In this document: piece after piece, positions 51,035-61,459 of the stretch | Numbering within the stretch: position 1 is the stretch's first letter | How the letters are laid out: every line of letters starts with the position of its first letter | Source of the DNA: Hawksworthiomyces lignivorus | Taxonomy: Eukaryota; Ascomycota; Sordariomycetes; Ophiostomatales; Ophiostomataceae | Assembly (NCBI GenBank): GCA_002917075.1 | Contig: NTMA01000037.1 | Coordinates: 62,001 to 126,000 of the forward strand | Direction: 5' to 3' | Length of the DNA stretch: 64,000 nucleotides | Translations under genes and position numbers: made by a program | Notes under the pieces: model-generated | The model's input: the letters and a program-made list of their open reading frames with translations, nothing else | The model's database searches: none | What the model was told of the DNA's origin: nothing

Positions 51035-53061
51035 ATGTCTTTAAAACAGGTTTGCATTGCCCCAGATCCACACAGCGCGGACATGTTATCCCTTCTTCTC
51101 TCATCAATGGATCCCCTGTGCCAGATACTAATGCTTTGTCGTCACGCTTCCTGCAGGAAATTGAAACTTGGGTTGCTGCCCTTGGCAACTACGACAACAA
51201 TGAGTTTGACGAGGCCCTCAAGGAGTTTGAAAAGGTGTCAGACACTTCTAAGATTCTCTTTAATATGGGTGTTATTCATGCAACGCTAGGCGAGCACGAA
51301 AAAGCTGTTCGTATTTCCACTTTTTGTTCTTTCTACTGGCATTAGGAGATCTCTTCGCCTTGGGATCTCTTCGCCTTGGGGTCTCTTCGTGATATAGGTC
51401 GGGCATATTAGCTAACGATATTTCACAGGTTGAGTGCTATCAACGAGCTGTTCGCCTAGACCAATACCTAGCTGTCGCCTACTTCCAGCAGGGCGTCTCG
51501 AATTTTCTACTAGGAGACTTTGAGGAAGCATTGGCAAATTTCAATGATACGCTACTTTATCTACGAGGCAACACTATGATCGACTATGCTCAACTAGGCC
51601 TCCTGTTCAAGCTATACTCTTGTGAAGTCTTGTTCAACCGGGGCCTGTGCTATATATACCTGCAGCAAAAGGACGCTGGTATGCAGGACCTTTCCTATGC
51701 GGTCAAGGAGAAGGTCGTTGAAGATCATAACGTGATCGATGAAGCCATTCGCGAAGAGGCAGAGGTATAGTGAAACATTCCATCCCTTGTCAACCAAAAA
51801 AAAAACACCCCATTCGAAGCTGTGGCTAAGTCGCATTTCTGAATTAGGGCTATACTGTATTCTCCATCCCTGTTGGCGTTGTCTATAGGCCAAACGAAGC
51901 GAAAGTGCGGAATCTCAAAACAAAGGACTATCTCGGCAAAGCGCGCCTGGTAGCAGCATCTGATCGTGCCAATGCCTTCACTGGCTTCGCTGGTTCAGAG
52001 ATTAAGAACGTATGGTTTACAATCACTCTCGCTGAAGCTGTTAACAATCATAGTTATGGAAGGGCTTTTATACTGACAAACTTGCAACCCTTTCTCTAGG
52101 CCGGTAAACTCGATGTTAAAGATGATCGCCCAGCAGACAATATATCATTTGCTGCTACAAACCTTGTGAAGACGGACATTCAAAGCCGGAGATTGCAATC
52201 GGAGCCGCCGGTCGGTCGGAATGTGTTCCCACCTACCCCTCCGCCTGAAAATGATAAACAGGGCGGTGGAGTGAGCCGAGGAGCGTCTGTTCGTAATGGC
52301 CCGAAGCCGATGCCTGCCAAACTCAATATAGACAGAGCCCGTCCGAATGACCGCTATGAAAGGACCACCTCGCCCCAGGAGTCCCGCCCCAGGCCACAGC
52401 GCTCTAATTCGGCTACTCCATCTCGTGCTTTTTCGCAGCGGGGTGGCCAGAGCAGACGTTCAGCAGAAGAAGAGGATGCATATCCAGATGAACTATATGA
52501 CATGTATCAGGCTAGTGGTGGCCCGCGAGGCAGCCGGTCACAAGGTTCCCAACAAGGCCGGCGTCCGCCGCCTCGATATATCGAGGAGGAGGATGAGGGG
52601 GGCAGTGATTATGACGATGGTTCGTTCGATGAGGGCGATTTTGAGATCGTCTCGAACCGACGCCCTGGAACAAACTCTATGTCAGGCGCATATCGCGGTC
52701 AATCAAGAAGGCCCGAGGTTCGGAAGATCCGCGTCAAGGTCCATGCTGATGATGTACGATATATCATGATTGGCACAGCGGTAGAGTTCGCAGATCTCGT
52801 TGACCGTATTCGTGACAAATTCGGAATTCGCCGCCGCTTCAAGATTAAGGTCCGCGATGACGATGCTCCAGATGGTGATATGGTCACTTTGGGTGATCAG
52901 GACGACCTAGAAATGGTGGTCATGAGCGTTAAGTCTCAGGCTCGAAAACAGAGGCTTGATGTCGGGAAAATGGAGGTAAGTTACCCGTTGTCTAATCCCT
53001 CACGCTCTCCGGTCTTGTTAGTTAACGAGAATCTCTATAGATATGGATTCAAGAGATGTAG
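51035..53061 (+). CDS. noxR: NADPH oxidase regulatory subunit NoxR (p67phox-like)
   Basis: Six exons: 51035-51049, 51157-51306, 51429-51764, 51848-52009, 52100-52975 and 53041-53061; 519 aa. Exon 1 is only MSLKQ; the last exon codes IWIQEM. Four TPR-like repeats fill residues 5 to about 165 (NEFDEALKEFEKVSD, ILFNMGVIHATLGEHEKAVECYQRAV, VAYFQQGVSNFLLGDFEEALANF, LFNRGLCYIYLQQKDAGMQDL); these bind Rac. An activation region follows (GYTVFSIPVGVVYRPNEAKV), then a long Pro/Arg/Ser-rich disordered stretch and a C-terminal PB1 domain (about 430-510) with an acidic OPCA-like motif, DDAPDGDMVTLGDQDDLE. NoxR assembles with NoxA/NoxB, RacA and Cdc24 to direct superoxide production in hyphal growth, fusion and sexual development. 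Donors GTTTGC and GTTCGT are weak. Intron 2 carries a 16-nt tandem repeat. Confidence 0.95.
51348..51390 (+). repeat. 16-nt tandem repeat in noxR intron 2
   Basis: GATCTCTTCGCCTTGG at 51348-51363 is repeated exactly at 51364-51379 and partly at 51380-51390 (GGTCTCTTCGT). It lies between the GTTCGT donor and the CACAG acceptor. Confidence 0.85.
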
Positions 53062-54566
53062 AAAGGAGTGATTCAGTGGATCTTCTAGAAACAACTAAAC
53101 CCTCATATACCCCGGATCTTCAACTTTTGTATAGCAACTTGCCTAGACGGAACGATACGACATAATAATGATACAATTTTCTTACCTTCTATCTTCTTGT
53201 TTTCTATTTTGTCTTTATTTTGCATACTCTACACCTTGCTCCTCCATCATCGAGACAAACAAGCTTCTCTGTGTTGTCAATATTAATAAGGCCGTCTGAT
53301 ATTGGCAATTCGGGCTTTTGACTAGGCTCAATCGACTCTTTTGCGTTGTTCACTGTTTTTGGTGTTTTACATGCTTTCTGTCTAGTATAGTCAAACCTAT
53401 CGCAATGATATTTTATTTCTAAATCCCGTTCCTCTTCCCTTTTTGACTACGGTCGTCCGTCAGTGGTCATAACCTCGATATTGCATACGTCAGCTACGGC
53501 TGCTGCGCCCTCGGTTGCTGAAACGAGTTCCTTACTATCCAACGTGACTGTCTTGACACAGTTTCAATCCTCCAATAATACACTCTAACAGCTTCTCTAT
53601 CTCGTTTTAACGCTAACTATAATATAGGATTCGCTGCTTTGATTGAGAGGTGATAAGCGCAGCGTTGCACAGTTAACAGCATATATATGTAGTACAGCAC
53701 TAAGGTGTTCGTCACCTGTTCTCCTTGGCCTTTGGAACTTCTTGGGATCTGAATTTTTTGGAACATATTAAAAAAAAAAATCGAACTCTATCTGTAGGCC
53801 GTAGCGTAGCAGATTTGCCAGAATGCCGGATGTCATTGAAGTTCGTTCACCTCACCTTCGTTGAAACTGAAGTTCACACCAAGAAATAACTCGCGCATGA
53901 AACCAAACTATTTTCAAAATCATCCTTCTCGTAAAATTTCAAGTTTATTAACTTGGAACCACGCTCGTTATTTCCAGACATACCCTTCGCCAGTCAGAGT
54001 CGGGCAAGATTAAACGATGAGTATACATAACCACGACGCATTGTCATCCACAGAAGGCCAAACCGGGACACAAGCACGCACCAACCCATATCAAACCTAT
54101 ACTTGCGCCATAAAACTACACTGGACATACACGATTATGCAAGGTAGTGATATACCCGCCCCATCCCATACAAAGAACCTAATTGCAAATCGTACCAGGA
54201 AAAGAGAGAAAAGACAAGAAAAGAAAAGTGAACAGAAATAAATGATGAGAAGAGCATGGCAACACCGCAAACAAAAGAAACACACGCATTCGCGAAGCCA
54301 CTGCTGTAGCTTTCAAGTGCTCGTCTCTCTTATATTCGGGGTTTGATTGTTGCCGTCCCAGCACTCGCTGGGCTTCTTGTAAATCCACCTTTTGACACGT
54401 CTTTCCCATCCATACCAAATCGATAAACATGAAGATATACAATCCACAAACAGAACACGACCAAGGAGAACACCGAAAAGGGCCACAAAAAGGAAGAATA
54501 AAAGGAAAAGGGAATATGATTCGGCGACGGCGAGGAGAGGCATATTACCATATTTGATGATGAGCT
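53062..54566. other. 1.5-kb convergent intergenic
   Basis: 3' flanks of noxR and the zinc protein gene. A-rich stretches near 53770 and 54190-54240. No gene recognised. Confidence 0.5.
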
Positions 54567-56077
54567 CTACATAACGCCTGTTGAGAGGATTCTAGAGTCA
54601 ACATCATCTAAAGGCATGTCTAACCCACGAGTTTCCATTGCATTGAGCCTAGCCTCGACATTGTTTAGTCTGCTGTCGATCACCGTTGGCGCAGTAGCCA
54701 TACCGCTGCCTAGCCCATTGCCCAAGCTCGGAGGCATTGCATTAGCCAGAGCGCTCATGCCATGCATTCGCTGCTCAACCGCATCGAGGCGTTTCTCTAG
54801 CTTATCAATAATCTTATCGAATCGCTGCGAGAGATCTTGAAAGCCTTGGGTAACGTCGTGCTGAATACGATCAAGCTTGTTGGTGATACTCCGCAGGTTT
54901 TGCGCCATGGGGGTGCTCTCCTGGCCCGGAGGGGCAGCAGGCACACGTGCCTCGTGGTTGTGGCGTGCATCTTGAACAACAAACCGCCACTGGTTCGACA
55001 AGGACACCTCACACACAGCTTTGGCTCGGAAAGGACAGTCGACTTTTCGTGTGGATGGGTTGCGTTTCTTGGCTGTGCTACTGTATTTCACACCTCCACG
55101 ATCACAAACAAGATCATAACGCGTTGGCTTGGCATCACGGTAATTTGACGCGCGAAGCTTCACGATGCCATAGCCATTGTCTTTTGCAACGCGCTGGACG
55201 GCGGAAAGAAGGTCCTCGAACGTGCGGTAAATGCCTTCTGGAGGCGCGCCAAGGTTCGCAGTGGCTGGCGAAGTAATAGGAGTAGTCGGTGGAGCCATTG
55301 CACGCACCGGTGTCACGTTGCTGTGAGGAGTTGTAGAGGCAACACCGCTATTAACAGTGCCGTTCGCTCGAGCTGGTGTGCTTTGAGCTTGCGGGGGAGG
55401 GGGGGGGGCAGCGGCAGAGGGCCCTGGGCCCAGACTCCAAGCTGGAGGCTGTTGGGGGGCGGATGAAGCCAGGGTGAAGGATTGTGCCGATGGCAGCAAA
55501 GACGTAGAATGGAGAGGTACAGAGGATGGCGGCGGCGGCGTCGTCGTCGTAGGAGGCGGAGGCGCGTTATTGATCGGGGTCCCAGGATGCGGTGACAAGG
55601 AGGGCGCGTCAGGATTGATGAGGTCTGAATCTTGGGAAGAGAAACCCGCTGGGAAAAAAACTGTTGATTTGTCCGTGATGGAAACGTGAAGGGTCCAGTA
55701 ACAGCAAGCGTCTTGCTGCTACCGAAACTCCGAAGCAAGGCAAAGTCTTCTTGTTTTCAAAGGATATGAAGATGGGGGAAAAAATGACAGGCCAAAATAA
55801 AACAGAGCTGAGCCAGGGGTTAGGGAGGTGTGACAAGGCAATCGGGGAGAGAGGAAGCAAGTACCGGCTGTCAGAGCGAAAAGAAGATAGACTCGGCTCC
55901 AATCGCTGCTAACTGTGATGATGTATGCGAAGGGGTCGCTGGTCTTTGTTGGTGACGAGCTTGTGAAAGATTGTCTACGTAGTTGCTGGGGAAGTGTGAG
56001 GTTGGACAGTGTGGCCCGACGGATAATATACGGTCTGTTTGCTCAGCCTTTGCCAATCCCTTATGCGCCGAAGGCAT
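54567..56077 (-). CDS. FAR1/GCM1-type zinc DNA-binding domain protein with coiled coil
   Basis: The main exon runs 55648-54567. Its 5' end is placed at the acceptor TTTTTTCCCAG; no in-frame ATG exists nearby, and the first upstream ATG on this strand is at 56077. A candidate exon 1 (56077-56032, donor GTATAT) joins in frame to give 375 aa, but is unproven; a start at the internal ATG near 55300 is the alternative. The first half is Pro/Ser/Thr-rich. A zinc domain spans about residues 140-235: RTFEDLLSAVQRVAKDNGYGI, DLVCDRGG, DCPFRAKAVC and a DARHNHE ligand pair, the Cys/Cys/His-x-His pattern of FAR1, WRKY-GCM1 and MULE-transposase DNA-binding domains. A heptad-like segment follows (ITNKLDRIQHDVTQGFQDLSQRFDKIIDKLEKRLDAVEQRM). 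Probably a domesticated transposase-derived DNA-binding regulator. Confidence 0.75.
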
Positions 56078-56279
56078 GAAATCAATAATGTGGCTTTTTG
56101 TTATATAAGCTACTTGTATCACGTGTATTTCATATGCGTGGTCACGTGGTCCCGTTTGGCTTGTTGGAGTACCACGAAGTGCAAACAGGGGTTTTCCCTA
56201 ACTACATGGGCAAGAGTATCCGTTGAATATCTCTTAGGAACGTCGTCGCCTCTTCTCCAAACAAACACACACGGAGAGC
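56078..56279. promoter_or_regulatory. Short divergent promoter with paired CACGTG
   Basis: Between the zinc protein gene and the 129-aa protein gene. ATCACGTG at 56118-56125 and TCACGTGG at 56142-56149, about 155 and 132 nt before the plus-strand ATG; a TATATAA lies at 56102-56108. Confidence 0.5.
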
Positions 56280-56914
56280 ATGGCAACAAGTAGGGTATCG
56301 AACAAGACAGGCCCTCGCTCCGTTCAGGAGATTAATTTTGAAGAATGGAACGAAGAGCAGCTAGAGGCGGCTCTGGAGAAACTGAAAGATGTTCATCTCA
56401 AGGTAAGATACGAGAAATCACCAGAGCCTAATCTACGACAATGCCAGACCACATGATATATGCAAAAGCAAGCTGAGTATTATTGGGCTGCTTTTATTGG
56501 CACTATCGACTAACGAGCTTCGGTGCTCAAGCTCCGTAACCTCAGAAGCACGATACCAAGAATGGTTCAGCCACTGACTACCGATCCTTCTCCTCCACGT
56601 AAGAACGGACAATACCGCCCCCTCGGGCACATAGCCAACTAGAAATCATGACTGGCACAACTCTCACAAATTACAGACTGCTAACCCGGAAGCGTTGCCA
56701 ACATCCTCTACTAGCTGAAATCTTAAACTCTGCATGCCAGCACTCTCTAGTGACGGGCATTCAAGAAGTCAAAAATTTCAAAGAGTCAATATCGGGTGAT
56801 GATCTCAGAAAAATTTTGGAACATGCAATTGCAAGTCGTAGGAGGAACGGGAAAAATATCAAGCCGTGGAAGGCGAGGGATGAGCCAGAGTGGGCGACAA
56901 TTCCAAAAAACTAA
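56280..56914 (+). CDS. Small conserved-looking coiled-coil protein, unrecognised
   Basis: Three exons: 56280-56402, 56532-56598 and 56715-56914, 129 aa. It opens MATSRVSNKTG, then an acidic amphipathic helix (EEWNEEQLEAALEKLKDVHLKLRNLRSTIPRMV), a Pro hinge (TDPSPPP) and a Lys/Arg-rich C-terminal helix ending IKPWKARDEPEWATIPKN. Intron 1 ends in AAG after a GACTAACG branch site. Intron 2 is taken to the TAG at 56712-56714 because a strong GCTAAC branch lies about 30 nt before it; an earlier TAG (56640-56642) also keeps frame but makes a 44-nt intron. I do not recognise the family. The layout suggests a small subunit of a nuclear complex, but this is only a guess. Confidence 0.65.
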
Positions 56915-58266
56915 AGTGATATTTTTTTATTTAAAAAATTTCATTGGCGCAGGCTCTTTTGTTAACTGCTTTTTGTGTCCCTTATCCCTTACTAGATAGG
57001 CTTTCCCAAGCTACGTAAGATACCTAAGGTTGGGATAGGTGTGCATTTCGAAATATGTTTGCAGTTTTGATGTATTGGCAGCTATACTGAATTCGGCTGC
57101 GAAGATGCAATTGTCCATCCTACAGTTCAGAACATGGGGTAAATCTAATCATTAGCTACAATATATTCTTTGAAAATGCACCTACGTCCTGCTTTTCTCT
57201 TATGGCATTCTAAAACAACTACGTGGTCAATCTGGCTTTTTTTTTTTTTCCTCACAAAAAGCCGAGATGAAGGTGGAGGCAGGCTTGCGAGAATCCCTTC
57301 GGCGACAACGAAGCAACTAGTGTTTGAATAATAGCACACACAAGTTACAGGATTGAAATGTGATCTTACTTTCCCCGCCTCTGCTGTCAGGAACTTCTCT
57401 TTATGACGTTAAGATTTCAGCGACTTGCTAAGTCAGAGACCTAGGTTTTAGATGTGCATCTCAAGATTTGAGCCGAGACCCCTCCTGAGGTGATAATAGA
57501 AATCCAAAAGCACCTGTATCGAGATATAACAAATGCATAAACATCAAGATCACACAACAAGTTGGCCAGAGCCCCTGCGAGACCCGTAAGAAAACCACAT
57601 AGTAGACCCATCTTCTAAGCTGAAAGCGTGAAGACCATATCATATGGCCAGCTCCAGTTTATTGATAGATTACTTATCGATAGATCATAGAAGGAATACG
57701 GCTTCCACATACCATTAAGCAAAGATGATATGCTTTCATCGTAGTCTTATGTTTCATTCTTCAGCACTCAACGTCCAATAATCAGCAACCTATTAATACA
57801 AGGTTGAAATTCCAGTTCTGCTGGGCTGCCTCCAAGGGGTTTTTCCCGAGTCTTTTCCACAGTTCTCTTCTGAATTCGCTATATGAGCTCACAGTAGCAC
57901 TACTATGCGAAAGCAAATGGAACGACGACAGGGTCAATTATAGAGAAACTTCTAGCGTGGTTTGCTAGGATTGATGACAGGGCGCTGTCGTTTCTCGCCT
58001 AGGTCCAATCTAATTCAAGATAAAGCAGAAAGTACTGTAGCTCACCTGCTGAAATATCAGTCTCCGCTAGGTCACGAGTTTGAGTGGAGAAATACGTTAA
58101 AAGCTAGGTCGGTTATCCATACTTAATGACAAACTGATCATGTGATATGAGCCCCCCCAAGGAACGCACCAAAGAATTTTTTTTTTTCCGTCAAATTCCT
58201 TTTCAGCTCAAAATTTCCCTTTCCACGATTTTCCTCTGCAACACCAAACCATATCGAACAGCAACA
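56915..58266. other. 1.35-kb intergenic upstream of RPL34
   Basis: No gene seen. A palindromic ATCATGTGAT at 58136-58145, 122 nt before the RPL34 ATG, is a one-base variant of the ATCACGTGAT element found near other genes here. C- and T-runs follow at 58152-58188. Confidence 0.45.
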
Positions 58267-58981
58267 ATGGCGAACAAGAGAGTTGCTTACCGCCGTCGCA
58301 ATCCGTAAGTTGAACACAATATCTTTATAACAGCTAGTCTTCTTTAGATTCCTATTGTCATCTGTGACGGAGCGAACCAAAGACTATTTGGCATGAATAC
58401 TGACTCAATGGATCGCCGACAGGTACAACACGACGTCCAACCGGACGCGTGTCATTAAGACACCCGGTGGTGCTTTACGGATTCTTCACATCAAGAAGCG
58501 CGGTACGGCCCCGAAATGCGGCGACTGTGGCGTGAAATTGCCTGGTGTAAGTTCGCTCCCTTCTTTCCAACGCCCATGGATCGAGTTCGGAGAAGAAGTC
58601 GACCGGCTCTGAGTGGGAGAGGATGATGATGAAAATGATTATGTTAGCCATGATCTTCTCTGCATTTCGACGCGAGAATTTGGAGTAGACGTCCTTACCA
58701 GAGCCGGAAACTCTTCCTGATCTCGTCCATGGAAACGGACGTAAGTTTTCACGATTTAGCTGTGTTGTCCAGTGCTGAGAATCCCGTGATAGGTCCCGGC
58801 ACTCCGCCCCCGCGAATACGCCCAAATCTCGAAGCCGAAGAAGACTGTCCAGCGTGCCTATGGTGGATCAAGATGCGCCAACTGCGTCCAAGACCGCATT
58901 GTCCGGGCATTCCTCATCGAAGAGCAGAAAATCGTGAAGAAGGTGCTAAAGGAACAGAGCCAGAGTGAGAAGAAGAAATGA
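58267..58981 (+). CDS. RPL34: 60S ribosomal protein L34 (eL34)
   Basis: Three exons: 58267-58304, 58423-58546 and 58793-58981, 116 aa, the normal size. It opens [19 protein letters not shown], then [17 protein letters not shown], the zinc-type pairs CGDCG and [27 protein letters not shown] and [21 protein letters not shown], with a Lys tail. A component of the large cytosolic subunit. Intron 2 is 246 nt, long for this window, and contains a second GTAAGT-like donor at 58741 that was not used because the frame needs direct joining of LPG to VPALRP. Confidence 0.95.
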
Positions 58982-59523
58982 AGGATTGAAACATCTAGTA
59001 GTGGGTTTTGGCCGGCGGAATTCGGGATACCGAGGATGGTTTATGGAATCGCGGCGAAAGTGCACGGCTTTACGGTGTTACACTGCATAAGGACGGGGAA
59101 GTATGGTAGAGTAGAACTTGCGACTGCCCCTGACCACCTCCTTATTTTTGTTGTTAGCTCAAGAAAATGGAAAACCGGATACATTTACTGAATTGTTGAT
59201 TTACTCCCTTCGCCCTACGTATGCTGTGTCCTTCATTCTTCATTGGGCTTTCTTCCCTCCAAGATCCGGCGGTTATTCAGCCACGTCTCGCAAACTCTGT
59301 AGTGGCGGGGAGTTCAATTCTAATCCAGAATCGAAGAAAGATAATCTATACTGGAAATTCTAGAATCGCTTTTAGAAATGTTGGCATCAAGTGCATTTAA
59401 TTGACTTGTGCCTTGCAAGGGTGTCCAGGGTTCTGTATAGCTGGATGTCAGTGACTTATATGGATTGGAGAGGACTACTCAAAGCGGGTCTGCGCAGAAC
59501 GGTAGATAAGATAGCGTGATATA

Positions 59524-59554
<31 letters not shown>

Positions 59555-59693
59555 TGTACTATCGTTGCACCTCCCTAAGGAAAGGGCCTTCTATCCTCTG
59601 CATCCCGCACACTGTCAATCGAGAACTACCTACGGAAGGCGTCAACGTCGATATCAGGCACTTGTCCTGTAAACAAGGCGATTACTTTGGAGG
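58982..59693. other. Intergenic RPL34 / NDUFAF3-like
   Basis: 712 bp of flanking DNA. Contains a (TATG)n microsatellite at about 59526-59558. No gene seen. Confidence 0.55.
59526..59558. repeat. (TATG)8 microsatellite
   Basis: About eight perfect TATG units, roughly 135 nt upstream of the NDUFAF3-like ATG. Confidence 0.8.
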
Positions 59694-60413
59694 ATGACAA
59701 TGAGACGGGCTGCCTCTTCTTTGTTTACAACGATCTCCCCCCTCACCTATATCCGACCACCTTACCTTCTTTCTAGTGTTTGCTTTTACAGTACTAGTTC
59801 GACCAAGAATAATAACCCTAGGCCTCCAAGAGAAAGAGCTTCAAGCAATGCGCGTGTGGCTGATTTTGCCAGTCTTGACATATTCGGCGATACGCCAGTA
59901 CCATCAACATCGATCGACTCTTGTCTCTTGAATGGGTTTCGACTGGATAACGGCGTGCAAGTCTTAAATGGCAGTGGCGTGTTACTTGTTGGAGGGGAAG
60001 CGTTTTCATGGCGGCCATGGGAGAAACGTGAGTCCCTCTTGAATGATAAGGGACAATGGGAGGTGGAAAACACTGCCTTTGGGCTTCTAGGTCTGGTCTG
60101 GCCAAGACCAGGTATGTTTTTTTTTCTATGCTGAAAATTCTTCTACATTTTCTAAATGGGTTCCTGTGATTTTGCTGACGAGAGTGTGGATTTGGTTCAT
60201 GCAGACCTGCTCATCCTTGGTTTGGGGCCAGAGATACGTCCCCTGAGTCAAAAGACCAAACGCCACATAACAGCTCTTGGTATGCGTGTCGAAGTTTTAG
60301 ATACGAGAAATGCGGCATCACAATTCAATCTTCTGGCAACAGAGCGAGGTGTTGACGATGTTGCGGCTGCTCTTGTGCCGATTGGCTGGCGAGACAAGAG
60401 GCGGACAAGGTGA
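59694..60413 (+). CDS. NDUFAF3-like mitochondrial complex I assembly factor (DUF498)
   Basis: Two exons: 59694-60111 and 60205-60413, 208 aa; the 93-nt intron has a GTATGT donor and GCAG acceptor and splits PRP-DLLILG. The first 50 residues are Arg/Ser-rich with few acids (MTMRRAASSLFTT), a mitochondrial presequence. The DUF498/Xth938 fold follows: SCLLNGFRLDNGVQVLNGSGVLLVGGEAFSWRPW, LLILGLGPEIRPLSQKTKRHITALGMRVEVLDTRNAASQFNLLATERGVDDVAAALVPIGW. The human homologue NDUFAF3 acts with NDUFAF4 in early assembly of the complex I Q-module. A fungus with a complex I is consistent with the rest of the window. A second in-frame ATG lies two codons on. Confidence 0.9.
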
Positions 60414-61459
60414 GCGAGATGGTTGGAATACAGTCTTAGTCCTAGTGACTGGCTACCAGCCAAGAGATAACTGCTGAATCTGGAGCCTCGCCACTGTTGT
60501 CTTGGATGCTTCTCACAGCTAGAGAAACTAGTTCTAGATTTTTCTAGCACGAAGTCTACTTTCGTCGCTGAGTAGTAAGGGACGGTCACGCTGCGATCAT
60601 GACTCTAGGTGTCCTCGCTTTTCTATCGAGAGAGCGAATAACTAGCCACTCTTGACAGGCAATAGCTAAATTTGAGATCCGAATGTACTTGATCAGTCCT
60701 TTCCCAACTTTATTGTGCTGGGAATAAATCTGACTCTGGCGACTGTTATGGTATGGCAGTACTTCGAAGGCTAGGATCCAGCGGCTGTCCAATTGTTGTC
60801 CTCACTTTGTCGCACGTTTTTGGCGCGATTGACACGATTGACGCAATTACTCGTTGCAGCCCCAGCCATATATCTCACCTTTCTTTATATGGCGACAACT
60901 ACCTACAGGACATGAGTCTTTTATGCCCGGGTTCTATTAGCGGGCAATTTTTATTGGGAAATTCGAAAGTTGAAGTAGGAGCGTGTGGCATTTTCCATCC
61001 AAAAAACCTTCCCTAAAAAATTACGAATAAAGGAGAATACAAAAAGCCAGCCTGGTGTAGGGAACGTGAGATAATCAAATCTTCTCTCCCTAGATATATG
61101 CAAAACATAGCAGACACAGACGGCGTGCTGTTTTATTCTTCACGCTTATCTGCGAAATAGTTGCGGAGCGGTCAACCTTTCGTTAGTTTCTTATCTGTAT
61201 CGAACAAAGGAGTGATGTCACACTAGGGTGGCTGGGAAGAGCCAACCAAATAATTTTTTGCCCTTTCATGCTCTGCCCATTCCTTTCCTTGCTGTCTCGC
61301 CTTTGCATACTGTTACTTTTCAATTTTACAAGTATCTTTGGCTAGAGGAACGGTAGCCACAATTACAGCATACGAAGACCGAGGAGTAGAAAGAAAGGAA
61401 AACCGAACTTTTTGAGCATCGTCTCCAAAAAGCTGACGTTGCCTTCCTAGCCAGCCTAG
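60414..61459. other. 1-kb intergenic
   Basis: No convincing gene. An 87-codon frame at 60753-61016 has no family resemblance or splice context. Confidence 0.5.

Noticed and set aside
56599..56642. 44-nt version of intron 2 in the 129-aa protein gene.
   Set aside because: In frame, but very short and without a branch site; the 116-nt version has GCTAAC about 30 nt before its TAG.
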